From: Sedimentibacter hydroxybenzoicus DSM 7310
Lineage (GTDB): Bacteria; Bacillota; Clostridia; Tissierellales; Sedimentibacteraceae
DNA: 64,000 nucleotides
Assembly: GCF_013403245.1 (NCBI RefSeq)
Contig: NZ_JACBNQ010000013.1
Coordinates: 1 to 64,000 of the forward strand
Direction: 5' to 3'
The translations under genes were made by a program, and so were the position numbers. Below the pieces are notes generated by a model, which was not told the origin of the DNA, did not search any database, and saw only the letters and a program-made list of their open reading frames with translations. This document shows, piece after piece, positions 51,952 through 61,300 of this stretch. How positions within the stretch are numbered: position 1 is the first letter of the stretch; each line of letters opens with the position of its first letter.

Positions 51952-52138
51952 ATGAAAAAATACTATTTATTGTCTGTTATGGCGTTATAAGTTACCGGAA
52001 AACTTGCAATTATGATATTGAAAATAATCGTATTTTAAGAATTAGAATCTCTTTATGAGGTTTCATATTGCTAATTTCAATTGTTTATTATTTTTATAGA
52101 TGTTTGGTATTATATATATTTTTTAGGAGGAAGGTAAA

Positions 52139-53137
52139 ATGTCAGTTAACTTAAAAGGAAGAAGTCTTTTAACACTAATGGATTTAACACCTGAAGAAAT
52201 AAGGTATATTTTGGATCTTGCTCATGACTTAAAAGCAAAAAAAAGAGCTGGTATCAGCAATTACCTGTTAAAAGGGAAAAATATTGTATTGCTGTTTGAA
52301 AAAACATCAACAAGAACAAGATGTGCATTTGAAGTTGCAGCGTTAGAGGAAGGAGCTCATGTTACATTCTTGGATTCAGGAAGTTCGCAAATGGGCAAAA
52401 AAGAATCATTGGAGGATACGGCAAAAGTACTGGGAAGATTTTATGATGGAATAGAATATAGGGGATATGAGCAGCAGGTTGTAGAAAAACTAGCAAAATG
52501 TTCTGGAGTGCCTGTATGGAATGGACTGACTGATGTAGATCATCCCACACAAATACTGGCTGATATGATGACTATAGAAGAGCATGTTGCAAAACCGCTT
52601 AATAAAGTGAAATTAGTATTTACGGGTGATATAAGAAATAATATGTCGTTTGCTTGGATGTACGGCTGTGCTAAAATGGGAATGCACTATGTTGCATATG
52701 GGCCAAAGGAACTGTTTAATGAAATAGATTCAGAAATGATTAAAAAAGTCGAAGAGGTTGCCAGCTATACCGGTGCCATCATAGAAATAACTGATGATGC
52801 AGGAGCTCTAAAGGGAGCGGATGTTATTTATACAGATGTATGGGCATCAATGGGAGAAGAATCACAGATACCGGAAAAGGTAAGAATTATGACACCTTTT
52901 AAAGTTACAATGAAAATGCTGAAAGCAACAGAGAATACTGATGTAAAATTTATGCATTGTCTACCGGCATTTCACGATTTTGAAACTAAAATGGCTAATG
53001 ATCAAAAAGATTTGGGATTTGATATAAGAGAAGTTACTGATGAAGTATTTAGAAGCAGACATTCTATAGTATTTGATGAAGCAGAAAATAGAATGCATTC
53101 TATCAAAGCTGTTATAGTGTCAACTATAGGATACTAA
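52139..53137 (+). CDS. arcB: Ornithine carbamoyltransferase (catabolic, ArcB-like)
   Basis: A 332-residue transcarbamylase. Carbamoyl-phosphate motif STRTR (57-61), HPTQ (135-138), ornithine-loop DVWASMGE (233-240) and the HCLP motif (273-276). The DIRNNMS segment replaces the usual DGRNNV. With carbamate kinase next door and the amidinohydrolases in the same locus, it probably runs in the catabolic direction: citrulline plus phosphate to ornithine and carbamoyl phosphate. RBS TTAGGAGGAAGG. The 187-nt gap before it holds no clear sigma-54 site. Confidence 0.92.
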   Translation: MSVNLKGRSLLTLMDLTPEEIRYILDLAHDLKAKKRAGISNYLLKGKNIVLLFEKTSTRTRCAFEVAALEEGAHVTFLDSGSSQMGKKESLEDTAKVLGRFYDGIEYRGYEQQVVEKLAKCSGVPVWNGLTDVDHPTQILADMMTIEEHVAKPLNKVKLVFTGDIRNNMSFAWMYGCAKMGMHYVAYGPKELFNEIDSEMIKKVEEVASYTGAIIEITDDAGALKGADVIYTDVWASMGEESQIPEKVRIMTPFKVTMKMLKATENTDVKFMHCLPAFHDFETKMANDQKDLGFDIREVTDEVFRSRHSIVFDEAENRMHSIKAVIVSTIGY

Positions 53138-53163
53138 AGTAACTATAATATACGGAGTGTGCA

Positions 53164-54111
53164 ATGAAACCAAAAAGATTAGTTATCGCACTAGGCGGAA
53201 ATGCTTTAGAAGATAAAAATATGCCTTCTACTGCGGAGTCTCAGTTAGAAGTAGTAAAAAAAACATGCGAATTTATAGCAGAAATCATATATTTAGGTTA
53301 TGAAATCGCTATAGTACATGGAAATGGACCACAAGTAGGAAGAATAATGCTGGCATCTGAAGCTGCCAAAGACGTAACGCCTGTAATGCCTTTTGATGTA
53401 TGCGGGGCTATGAGCCAGGGTTATATAGGATACCATATACAACAGAGCTTAAAACAAGTCATGGCAAAACGAAATATAACAATGCCTGTTGTAAGTATAA
53501 TAACGCAGGTTATTGTGGATAAAAATGATGAGGCCTTTCAAAATCCAATGAAACCAATTGGACCATTTTATACAGAAGAAGAATCAAAGAAGTTAGCTCA
53601 TGAAAGAGGATATACAGTTAAAGAAGATGCCGGAAGAGGTTATAGGAGGGTAGTGCCATCACCAATGCCAACACAAATAGTTGAAATAGATACTATTAAA
53701 ACATTGCTGAATACAACTATTCCTATAGCGTGTGGCGGTGGTGGAATTCCTGTAATAGAAAGCGAGAATGGTTCACTAAAAGGAGTAGCGGCAGTAATAG
53801 ATAAGGATTTAGTTGCTGAAAGGTTAGCAGAAGATATAGGTGCCGATATACTTTTGATTCTTACTGAGGTAGAAAAAATATCAATAAACTTTAAAAAAGC
53901 AAATCAAATAGATCTATCTTATCTGACTGTAGATGATGCAAAAAAATATATTGAAGAAGGCCATTTTGCACCGGGTAGTATGCTCCCAAAAGTAATTGCT
54001 TCTGTAAATTTTGCAAAATCTTCTCCCGGAAGGAAAGCAATAATAACTTCTTTGTATAAGGTTGCAGATGCTTTAGAAGGAAAAAACGGTACAGTTATTG
54101 AATGTAAGTAG
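53164..54111 (+). CDS. arcC: Carbamate kinase
   Basis: A 315-residue amino-acid-kinase-fold enzyme making ATP from carbamoyl phosphate and ADP. Landmarks: VIALGGNALED at the N-terminus, VHGNGPQVG near 52, GYIGYHIQQSL near 77, EDAGRGYRRVVPSP near 151, IACGGGGIPV and VIDKDLVAERLAEDIGAD. It is 27 nt after arcB, and the pair forms the energy-yielding end of the deiminase route. Confidence 0.95.
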   Translation: MKPKRLVIALGGNALEDKNMPSTAESQLEVVKKTCEFIAEIIYLGYEIAIVHGNGPQVGRIMLASEAAKDVTPVMPFDVCGAMSQGYIGYHIQQSLKQVMAKRNITMPVVSIITQVIVDKNDEAFQNPMKPIGPFYTEEESKKLAHERGYTVKEDAGRGYRRVVPSPMPTQIVEIDTIKTLLNTTIPIACGGGGIPVIESENGSLKGVAAVIDKDLVAERLAEDIGADILLILTEVEKISINFKKANQIDLSYLTVDDAKKYIEEGHFAPGSMLPKVIASVNFAKSSPGRKAIITSLYKVADALEGKNGTVIECK

Positions 54112-54216
54112 AATGTACGGGAAACTTTATATTTAAATTATAATTAAATTATTATCATAACCTTCGTACATGCTAAATATAATAATATATATAAAGCTGT
54201 GAGGAGGTTATGAAAA

Positions 54217-55269
54217 TTGGCATATAAGAGGATAATATCTCTGATTATGATTGTTTGCTTAAGCTTAAGTATTACCGCATGTGGCACTTTAGATATGATG
54301 GTAGGGCTGAAACAGGAAAATAATCCGGATACAACTGATTTTGCAAACTTAACTGACTTTGAAATAGTGGAAGATACAATCGGAGAAGAAATAGTCGAAG
54401 AACCTGTTATAGAAACCGTTACCGTAGATCCGGAGCAAGCTAAAGTGACAGATATTTTGGCTTATTTTGAGGATGAAAACGGATTTGTAGTTCCTGTTAA
54501 TACAAAAATTGACTGGGAAGAAGGAATTGCAAAAGCTACCCTTAGAAGTATGGTAGCTGGAAGTGAAACTGAAAAAAAACTGGCAGGCTCGGGACTTCAC
54601 GGTGTGCTGCCTGAAGGAACAGAAATCAGAGGGATGGCTATAAAGGATGGTCTTTGCAGAGTGGATTTTACTAAGAACATATTAAATACTTCTTCCTATG
54701 AGCAGGAAGAAAATATGATTTCTGCAATTACATATACACTAACTGAATTCCCCACTATAGATAAAGTCGAATTGTTGGTTGAAGGTCAAGTTTTAGCTTC
54801 ATTATCAAAGGGATACGCTATTAATACTGCATTCGAAAGAGGAAATATTAATTTGCACGGCTCCAGGGACGGTGTTAATTTTACAGTATACTATAAGGCA
54901 CCTGACACAGAGGTTATGGGTCACTATGTTCCTATAACATTCTCAGCTTCATCACTCAATAATCCTGTTAAAAACGTATTGGAAAAATTGTTCAGCGGGG
55001 CACCGGAAGAAACAGTTCTGAGCAATAATATTCCTGTCGGAATCAATTTACGAGGAGTAGATATTGTAAGTGATACGGCTGTAGTTAACTTAGGTGTCGG
55101 GGCTGTTAATTTGTCGGAAGAAGAATACAGAGATATGAATGCGATTGTTGTACTTTGTTTAGAGCAGTATGGAATTTCCGATGTAGAATTCAATATCGAA
55201 GGAGTTTCGTTTGAAGAAGCGGGCTTGCATTTCGATGATGGGGTAATGCCAGCATTTAATCAATATTAG
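54217..55269 (+). CDS. GerMN-domain lipoprotein
   Basis: A 350-residue lipoprotein: signal peptide with lipobox ITAC (cysteine near 22), acidic Thr/Glu-rich linker, then two GerMN domains (about 80-195 and 210-340; LPEGTEIRGMAIKDGLCRVDF and VPVGINLRGVDIVSDTAVVNLG). GerM family proteins act in spore cortex and germination. The start is TTG 54217, nine bases after AGGAGG. A decoy ATG at 54210 gives only a 5-codon reading frame that overlaps it. Confidence 0.85.
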   Translation: MAYKRIISLIMIVCLSLSITACGTLDMMVGLKQENNPDTTDFANLTDFEIVEDTIGEEIVEEPVIETVTVDPEQAKVTDILAYFEDENGFVVPVNTKIDWEEGIAKATLRSMVAGSETEKKLAGSGLHGVLPEGTEIRGMAIKDGLCRVDFTKNILNTSSYEQEENMISAITYTLTEFPTIDKVELLVEGQVLASLSKGYAINTAFERGNINLHGSRDGVNFTVYYKAPDTEVMGHYVPITFSASSLNNPVKNVLEKLFSGAPEETVLSNNIPVGINLRGVDIVSDTAVVNLGVGAVNLSEEEYRDMNAIVVLCLEQYGISDVEFNIEGVSFEEAGLHFDDGVMPAFNQY

Positions 55270-55272
55270 TTC

Positions 55273-55500
55273 TTGTCATCCTAAGTTCTTTGTCATCCTG
55301 AACGCAGTGAAGAATCTCAGATTTTGAAGTTCTGAGATCCTCAGTCTCATTCATCAATGTTTTAGCTTCCTTTGGTCGCAAACATTGAGAATTCGTTGTG
55401 AATTACTTACCGCCATTTCTCAGAAAAAGACTCTGAGAAATAGTGGCAGGGCAAATTTCGCTATCGCTCTGGATGACGCAAACGAAGTTTGTCAATAGCC
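55273..55500. repeat. Palindrome-rich intergenic repeat
   Basis: No gene in this 335-nt gap. It starts with two copies of TTCTT(T)GTCATCCT (55270-55306), contains AATCTCAG/CTGAGATC and CATTTCTCAG/CTGAGAAATA hairpins, and closes with GGATGAC (55471-55477), inverted to the opening GTCATCC. The TCATCCTGAACGCAGTGAAG block is a type of dispersed repeat seen in many bacteria. Confidence 0.6.
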
Positions 55501-55504
55501 TATG

Positions 55505-55527
55505 GGGACGCTATGTCCCTTTTTTTC
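55505..55527 (+). terminator. Short GGGAC/GTCCC terminator with T-run
   Basis: GGGAC-GCTAT-GTCCC followed by at least seven T, ending the GerMN transcript. Confidence 0.75.
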
Positions 55528-55604
55528 TTGCTTATTTTTCCATAAGGAAATACAATAGAAGAAAATGAATTAAAGAGATTAAACATATCAAACATATAAG
55601 GGAG

Positions 55605-57608
55605 GTGCCGCATATCAAAAAATTTATTTATAATCATAAGCTGCTGTCTGTTATATTAGCGGCACTTTCAACGGTTGCAGTACTGACAGTCTTTGTGAAT
55701 TATGATTTTTTAAAGGACGAACCGCAAAAGAGTATCAATGTCACAGAGCAAGGCGGCATTTATGACTTGACTGATATAGACAGCTTGGAGCAAACAGTTA
55801 TTAAATTGGCTCCCGGAGCCGCTTATTATCCCAACATATACCTGACGCCGGAAAACTTTGATACTGCTATTTCCGAAAGCACGGAATATTTTGAAGAAAT
55901 CAGGGCGGACTATCTGTCACAGAGATTTGTTCTGAAGGTTCCCGAAAATAAAGATGTATATTCAATAACCCTTAAGCTTTCCGGACGCCATGCTATGAGA
56001 GTTTATGCAAACGGCAAGCTCGCGGCACAGACAGGACAAGCCGGTACTACAAAGCAGGAAACGGAGGTTTGGGAAAACAACATTACATTTCATGGGTCTG
56101 CAGTAAACGGTGAAATAGATATTCTCCTTAACAGTGCACAATTTTACCATGCTAAGCGAGGGGCATCACTTGCGGAGCTGAGCCTGAGCAAGAATGAAAC
56201 GGATCCGTTTTTTTTCGGTCGTATAAAAGGAATAGCAATTATGGGTGCGTTTTTATGCGCGGCTGTGTTGCTGCTTGGAGTTTATCTGATGCTTTCACAT
56301 ACCCGGGCAACACTGTATTTTGCTGCTGCCTGTATAGTTATGGCATTGAGAGAATGTCTGCAAAGTCAGGCATGGATTTATTTTCCCATATCCGGCAGAC
56401 TGTCATTCATGCTTGAATACCTCAGTGTGGTACTGTTGACTATTTTCCTTACACTGTATCTTACACAGTATACATCCGGCAAATTTCTTCAGGTCGTTCA
56501 ATATACAGCCATCATCGGTTCATGTATTTATGGAGTCTGTGTACTGTTTGGAGATTCTTTATTTTATACGTCGGTGCTGAAATATTATCAGTTCCTCCTT
56601 GTTGCCTGTATTATTCCGGGAATTACGGTTCTGTTTCTGAAAATGCGTAAACCCATAAAGGAACAAATGACTGCAATATACGGAATAGCGGTATTTTATA
56701 TTTCTGCCTTGTATGACATTTTAATGTACAGTGATATTTTCGGTGATGGACCAAATGTGCCTATTTCTGAAATTGCAATGCTGATATTTGTTGTGGCACA
56801 GGCAGTATCCCTGTTCCAGATGAACAGCAGGGTGCTGGCGGAGGCAAAGGAAGCTGAGCAGAAGTTAGAAGCAGAAAAAATAGCATTAGAAAGCTTAAAC
56901 AGACTGAAAACGGAATTTTTGGGCAATGTTTCTCATGAGCTGAAAACACCCCTGACGGTTATGTCCGGCTATGCTCAGACAACAAGGCAGCTTGCCCAAA
57001 ATTCAAACGTACCTGAATGCGGCGAGGTATCCCGTCGTATGACCCTCATTTCATCCGAAGCGGAGAGGCTTTCCCTGATGGTGGGACAGATTCTGGACGT
57101 TACACGTATGGAGGAAGGGCGTATGGTCATGGAGCCTGTGCGCTGCTATGTGGATGAAATTATACATACAGCCGTTGAAACCCATTATCCAATACTCAAC
57201 AAAAATCGCAACCGTCTTGATATTCGTATAGAAAGCGGTCTGCCTGCCGTCTATGCCGATCCCGCAAGGATTTCACAGGTTGTGGTCAATCTTATTTCCA
57301 ATGCGGTGCGTTTCACTTCAGACGGTGTAATTACCATATCCGCAAAGAATGAAAATGACAAAATTCTTGTTTCTGTCTCGGATACGGGTGCAGGGATAGC
57401 AGAAGAGCAACTTTCCCACGTATTTGAACGCTACAACAAAAAACAAAAATCCGGCGGACAGGATACCGGCACCGGACTTGGATTATATATATGTAAGCAT
57501 ATTGTGGAGCAGCACTGCGGCGAAATCCGGATAGAAAGTGAAAAGGGAAGAGGAACCTCCGTATTTTTTACGCTGCCTGCATGTGAAACTAATACCGTAT
57601 CTTGCTGA
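55605..57608 (+). CDS. 7TMR-DISM-type sensor histidine kinase
   Basis: A 667-residue membrane kinase. One N-terminal helix (LLSVILAALSTVAVLTVFV), an extracytoplasmic beta-rich domain (about 40-200), seven further helices (about 205-405) as in 7TMR-DISM receptors, a coiled-coil linker (LAEAKEAEQKLEAEKIALES), HisKA with H444 in VSHELKTPL, and HATPase with NLISNAVRF, DTGAGI and TGLGLYICK. The GTG at 55605 overlaps the GGGAGG site, so the real start may be a few codons on. The cognate regulator lies convergently and overlaps by 20 bp. Confidence 0.9.
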   Translation: MPHIKKFIYNHKLLSVILAALSTVAVLTVFVNYDFLKDEPQKSINVTEQGGIYDLTDIDSLEQTVIKLAPGAAYYPNIYLTPENFDTAISESTEYFEEIRADYLSQRFVLKVPENKDVYSITLKLSGRHAMRVYANGKLAAQTGQAGTTKQETEVWENNITFHGSAVNGEIDILLNSAQFYHAKRGASLAELSLSKNETDPFFFGRIKGIAIMGAFLCAAVLLLGVYLMLSHTRATLYFAAACIVMALRECLQSQAWIYFPISGRLSFMLEYLSVVLLTIFLTLYLTQYTSGKFLQVVQYTAIIGSCIYGVCVLFGDSLFYTSVLKYYQFLLVACIIPGITVLFLKMRKPIKEQMTAIYGIAVFYISALYDILMYSDIFGDGPNVPISEIAMLIFVVAQAVSLFQMNSRVLAEAKEAEQKLEAEKIALESLNRLKTEFLGNVSHELKTPLTVMSGYAQTTRQLAQNSNVPECGEVSRRMTLISSEAERLSLMVGQILDVTRMEEGRMVMEPVRCYVDEIIHTAVETHYPILNKNRNRLDIRIESGLPAVYADPARISQVVVNLISNAVRFTSDGVITISAKNENDKILVSVSDTGAGIAEEQLSHVFERYNKKQKSGGQDTGTGLGLYICKHIVEQHCGEIRIESEKGRGTSVFFTLPACETNTVSC

Positions 57609-58275
57609 AAGTATATTCATTTCTGCCGGAGCTTGACAGCTCAAACCAGCCAACCTCATCCAGCTTCAGCTTTTTTCGCAGATTGGCCACATGGGTCTTG
57701 ATAGTTCCAGTGGCGCTGGGAGATGCCTCACCCCATGCGCGGCGGTAAATTTCTTCAACACTGAGACGCCGTCCCGCAAACAGGGCAAAGCAGCCCAAAA
57801 GCTGCAGCTCCTTCTGAGTGAGGGAAATCCGTTCTCCGTCAAGGGTTGCTTCCCCTGACAGAAAGTCAATGACAAGAGGTTCAAGCTCAATTTTTCCGGC
57901 AGTCATTATACCGGATCTGCGAAGCTGTGCAGCCACCCTTGCATTCAATATATTCAAATCATAGGGCTTGGTTACGTAATCATCCCCTCCCTGCAAAAGA
58001 CCCTTTACAACGCTTTCGTTTTCGTCCCTGCACGTCAGGAAGATGATGGGGGCGTTTGTTTTTTGTCTCAGCTCGGAGCAGAAGTCAAAGCCTGAGCCGT
58101 CGGGCATCATCACATCCAAAAGAATTAAATCGGGGGCATGCTCCTCTAAGAGAAACCGCGCCTTTGCCATGGTGGAGGCGCACACTACCTCATATCCCCT
58201 GCCTTCAAAATATTCACGGTTGATTTCCAGCACATCCGCCTCATCCTCTATCATCAAAAGCTTTATTGTTTTCAC
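57589..58275 (-). CDS. OmpR/PhoB-family response regulator
   Basis: A 228-residue regulator: receiver domain (1-115) with acidic pocket E10/D11, phospho-acceptor D54 (LLDVMMPDG), Thr in IFLTCRD and Lys in YVTKPYD; C-terminal winged helix (130-228; LTQKELQLLGCFALFAG, then RAWGEASPSATGTIKTHVANLRKKL). GTG start behind GGGGTGAT. Convergent with the kinase, the reverse of the usual tandem order, yet probably its partner. Confidence 0.9.
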   Translation of the reverse strand: MKTIKLLMIEDEADVLEINREYFEGRGYEVVCASTMAKARFLLEEHAPDLILLDVMMPDGSGFDFCSELRQKTNAPIIFLTCRDENESVVKGLLQGGDDYVTKPYDLNILNARVAAQLRRSGIMTAGKIELEPLVIDFLSGEATLDGERISLTQKELQLLGCFALFAGRRLSVEEIYRRAWGEASPSATGTIKTHVANLRKKLKLDEVGWFELSSSGRNEYTFSKIRY

Positions 58276-58456
58276 GACATCACCCCGATTATCAACAATT
58301 TATCAGTACAATCTTACCACATTACACCAAAAAAGGAAATGAAAAAATTTTTTATAACAAACGGTCAAGATTTCTTAACCTTTCACACAACGTAAAAAAA
58401 TTCTGATATCCTCAAAAATAACAGATAATCAATAATAAAACAAGGAGGATATAACA

Positions 58457-60952
58457 ATGAAACAAACAAGAAAACGAATAAGCATAATATTGGCAGTATG
58501 CATGCTTATAACCATGCTGCCGGTAACGGCATACGCCGAAACAGGGAAATCGGATGATACTATCACTCAGACTGTGAAGCCGTATGTGATAAGTACGTTA
58601 ACCACCGGAGCAGCCATAACCGTAGGAACTCAGGAAGGCGTATTGTATGAAGGAGTGGAAAGTGCTGATAACGAGATGTTCAGTCACGTAACATATAGGT
58701 TGGAAACTGAGAATATTGGTGAAGGAACTTACAACGCAACTGTTGACAATCTGCCCACGGGAGTAAGTATGAAGGGTACTACGGTTAATATTGATTATGA
58801 AGGTAAAGGTACCTTTGAATTGGCGGGAAATACTGCTACCGCAGCGGGAACCACAGAAGGGCTGACATTAACCATCAAAGGCGGAAGCTTGCCTGAAGAC
58901 GGTGTAAAATCCGGGCCCTTTGAACTTACCATAATAGACAAGGAGTTTATGGAGACTATCATGGAGCTTTTTATTAAGTCTTTAGAAATTCAGATTCCGT
59001 ATGAAATAATTGGATTTTTACATGACAAATCCAAAGCCTATGTTGAGGTTGAGGATGAGGATGATTTTGAAGCAGCGATAGAGGATGCATTAGAGGAATT
59101 CATGGAAACGGGTGAAAAATTTAAAGATTATTTTGATGATGAAAGTCTTATAAGTAAATATCTTAAGAATCTGGATGGCTTAATAGTTATAATTGATGAA
59201 TTGCTTGAAGAGTACAAAGATGCTTCGGATAAGCTTGCTGATGCTGCAAAGCCTTTTTTCAAGGATGAGGCATGGGAGTATGCCCAGCTTAAGTATGAGG
59301 TAGTGTTATTATCAATGAGAATAAACGTCGGATTGCAGAGCGGTAAAATAGATGAGAATGCTTTCGACGAAATTGAAAATAAAATAAAATCAGCATTTAC
59401 GGAAATTAGCACCAAATACAATATAACCGACGACGAAGATGCAATAAGTAACGGAAATTGGGAAACTTTAGTGGCATTCTACACTGAGGTTTACGATTTT
59501 TTATACGGTGTTCTTGAGGAATACGGAATTGTCGGAGGTATCACAAAGGAATATTATGGTCTCACCGTGGGTGGAGTTAGGGTTTCAAGTGAAAATTGCG
59601 GCAATATCAAAGGGAAGGGTATAGACGGAAGCGGCACCGTCAGTTATAATCCGCACACTAAAACCCTCACTCTCGACAATGCTGAAATAGCGGTAATTGA
59701 CAATCCAACAGATGGATACTATATCGGAGCAGCCATTGAGGTGTACGGCGGAATTGAAAATCTGACCATAGAGTTAAAAGGCAGCAGTCAGATAGGAAAT
59801 AAACCCGCGGATCAAGGTGAATCTGAGGATTATACTGTTTACTACGGTATTATCTCTGATAATAATATAACCGTACAAGGCAGCGGCAGCCTGACGATTT
59901 ATGATAGGGCACAAGGAATCTCAGCTGAGAACATCACCATTGATGCCAAAGGAACTATAACGATTATGGAGCATGGCGAAGATAAATCCTGCTGCCTGAA
60001 AGCAGGGGGAACCTTAGAGATAAAAAATGGTACTCTGGAGCTATCTTCAATTGTATCAAACTGTCTGTATGGAGATGAAATTATAATCAGCGGCGGCACT
60101 ATTACTGCTGAAAGCTTTGATGAATGGGATGTAGAGTTGTACGCCTTCAACACAGCACCGACATTTGCTTCCGGCTATAAATACAAGGTTTATGCCGGTG
60201 AAGATAAGGATTCAGCCAAGGAAGTAACAAACCATACCGCTGCAACCTTTACTACAAGTAAATACGTTAAAATAGTTCCTGTTACTTCCGGCGGCAAGGA
60301 TGACGATGACGACAACGGCGGCGGCAGAGACAAGGATACATCTCCTGCTACACCAACAGTACCGACACCTCCGGCAGAAACTTCGAAAAAGCCTGTAGAA
60401 CAGGTGTTGAATGATGTGGGAACACATTGGGCGCTTGACAGCATCCGATTCGTATATAACAGGGGCATAATGACGGGAACCTCAGCGGAGCAATTCTCTC
60501 CCGATGCACGTATGAACAGGGGTATGCTTATTACGGCACTTGGAAGGCTTGCGGGGATAAATGCGCTTGACTTCACATCGGGCAGCTTCAATGATGTTGA
60601 CATGTCATCCTACTACGGATCGTATGCTGAGTGGAGCTTAAGAAGCAATATAACAATGGGAACAGGAAATAACAGCTTCTCACCGGACAATCCGGTTACG
60701 AGAGAAGAATTAGCCGTAATTCTGGTTAATTTCGCAAAAGCAATGAGATATTATCTTCCTTCGGGAGAAGGAGCACAATCCTTTGCAGATGGCAGCACCA
60801 TAAGCCCATGGGCAATGGAAGCAATCGAAATAATGAGGAGCGCAAACATAATGCAGGGAGACCCAGACAACAACTTCAACCCGAAGGCTCCTGCCACAAG
60901 AGCAGAAATAGCGGCAGTACTCCAACGCTTCATAGAATATATGGGATTATAG
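58457..60952 (+). CDS. SLH-domain surface protein
   Basis: An 831-residue exported protein. Signal peptide 1-28 (cleavage near AYA-ET), a beta-rich N-terminal region (30-160), an acidic helical region (about 165-360), a beta-helix-like domain (about 370-600; GVRVSSENCGNIKGKG and repeated LTI..GSG strands), a low-complexity Asp/Gly then Pro/Thr linker (GGKDDDDDNGGG; TPTVPTPPAE) and three SLH repeats (about 645-831; HWALDSIRFVYNRGIMTGTS and YGSYAEWSLRSNITMGTG). SLH repeats anchor proteins to pyruvylated cell-wall polymer. RBS CAAGGAGGATAT. Confidence 0.88.
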   Translation: MKQTRKRISIILAVCMLITMLPVTAYAETGKSDDTITQTVKPYVISTLTTGAAITVGTQEGVLYEGVESADNEMFSHVTYRLETENIGEGTYNATVDNLPTGVSMKGTTVNIDYEGKGTFELAGNTATAAGTTEGLTLTIKGGSLPEDGVKSGPFELTIIDKEFMETIMELFIKSLEIQIPYEIIGFLHDKSKAYVEVEDEDDFEAAIEDALEEFMETGEKFKDYFDDESLISKYLKNLDGLIVIIDELLEEYKDASDKLADAAKPFFKDEAWEYAQLKYEVVLLSMRINVGLQSGKIDENAFDEIENKIKSAFTEISTKYNITDDEDAISNGNWETLVAFYTEVYDFLYGVLEEYGIVGGITKEYYGLTVGGVRVSSENCGNIKGKGIDGSGTVSYNPHTKTLTLDNAEIAVIDNPTDGYYIGAAIEVYGGIENLTIELKGSSQIGNKPADQGESEDYTVYYGIISDNNITVQGSGSLTIYDRAQGISAENITIDAKGTITIMEHGEDKSCCLKAGGTLEIKNGTLELSSIVSNCLYGDEIIISGGTITAESFDEWDVELYAFNTAPTFASGYKYKVYAGEDKDSAKEVTNHTAATFTTSKYVKIVPVTSGGKDDDDDNGGGRDKDTSPATPTVPTPPAETSKKPVEQVLNDVGTHWALDSIRFVYNRGIMTGTSAEQFSPDARMNRGMLITALGRLAGINALDFTSGSFNDVDMSSYYGSYAEWSLRSNITMGTGNNSFSPDNPVTREELAVILVNFAKAMRYYLPSGEGAQSFADGSTISPWAMEAIEIMRSANIMQGDPDNNFNPKAPATRAEIAAVLQRFIEYMGL

Positions 60953-60996
60953 GATAAGGAAAAATTTCTGAAATAATCTGAAATGAGGTGAGTTTT

Positions 60997-61245
60997 ATGC
61001 TGCAAATAACCAGAGTTGATATTGTTGACGGTCAGACCCTGGATATTGAGCTAAGTAACGGACATCTGATTCTTTTCGATACCCGGCATTTACCAAGAAT
61101 AAATCAGGGCTATGACAGTCTCAGAGATCTGGAGGTATTGCCCCGGCCCGATACCAACGGAGAGAGTATTTTCTGGAAGGACGGTCCTCGGATTACCTTG
61201 GAGGAAGTTCTGCAATGGCTGTCAATTCAAACAATAAAAGAATAA
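60997..61245 (+). CDS. DUF2442-family small protein
   Basis: An 82-residue protein of the DUF2442 type: LQITRVDIVDGQTLDIELSN, then LILFDTRHLPRINQGYDSLR and IFWKDGPRITLEEVLQWL. Function unknown. Start ATG 60997 follows GAGGTGAG; an in-frame upstream GTG at 60988 is part of that site. No toxin or antitoxin partner is next to it. Confidence 0.75.
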   Translation: MLQITRVDIVDGQTLDIELSNGHLILFDTRHLPRINQGYDSLRDLEVLPRPDTNGESIFWKDGPRITLEEVLQWLSIQTIKE

Positions 61246-61251
61246 AGAAAT

Positions 61252-61294
61252 AACCAAGAACCCGGTTTTCGTTAAAGAGGTCGGGTTCTTGGTT
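61252..61294. terminator. Bidirectional terminator
   Basis: AACCAAGAACCCG (61252-61264) pairs with CGGGTTCTTGGTT (61282-61294), a 13-bp stem between convergent genes. Confidence 0.85.
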
Positions 61295-61300
61295 TGTTAC

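Noticed and set aside
52030-52138. Sigma-54 promoter before arcB
   Set aside because: No GG-N10-GC arrangement found; the nearest GG and GC are 7 nt apart.
54210-54227. ATG reading frame of five codons after AGGAGG
   Set aside because: Too short to be a protein; the GerMN lipoprotein starts at the overlapping TTG 54217. A leader-peptide role has no support.
60997-61245. Antitoxin of a toxin-antitoxin pair
   Set aside because: The DUF2442 protein has no adjacent toxin-like gene; neighbours are an SLH protein and a convergent binding protein.
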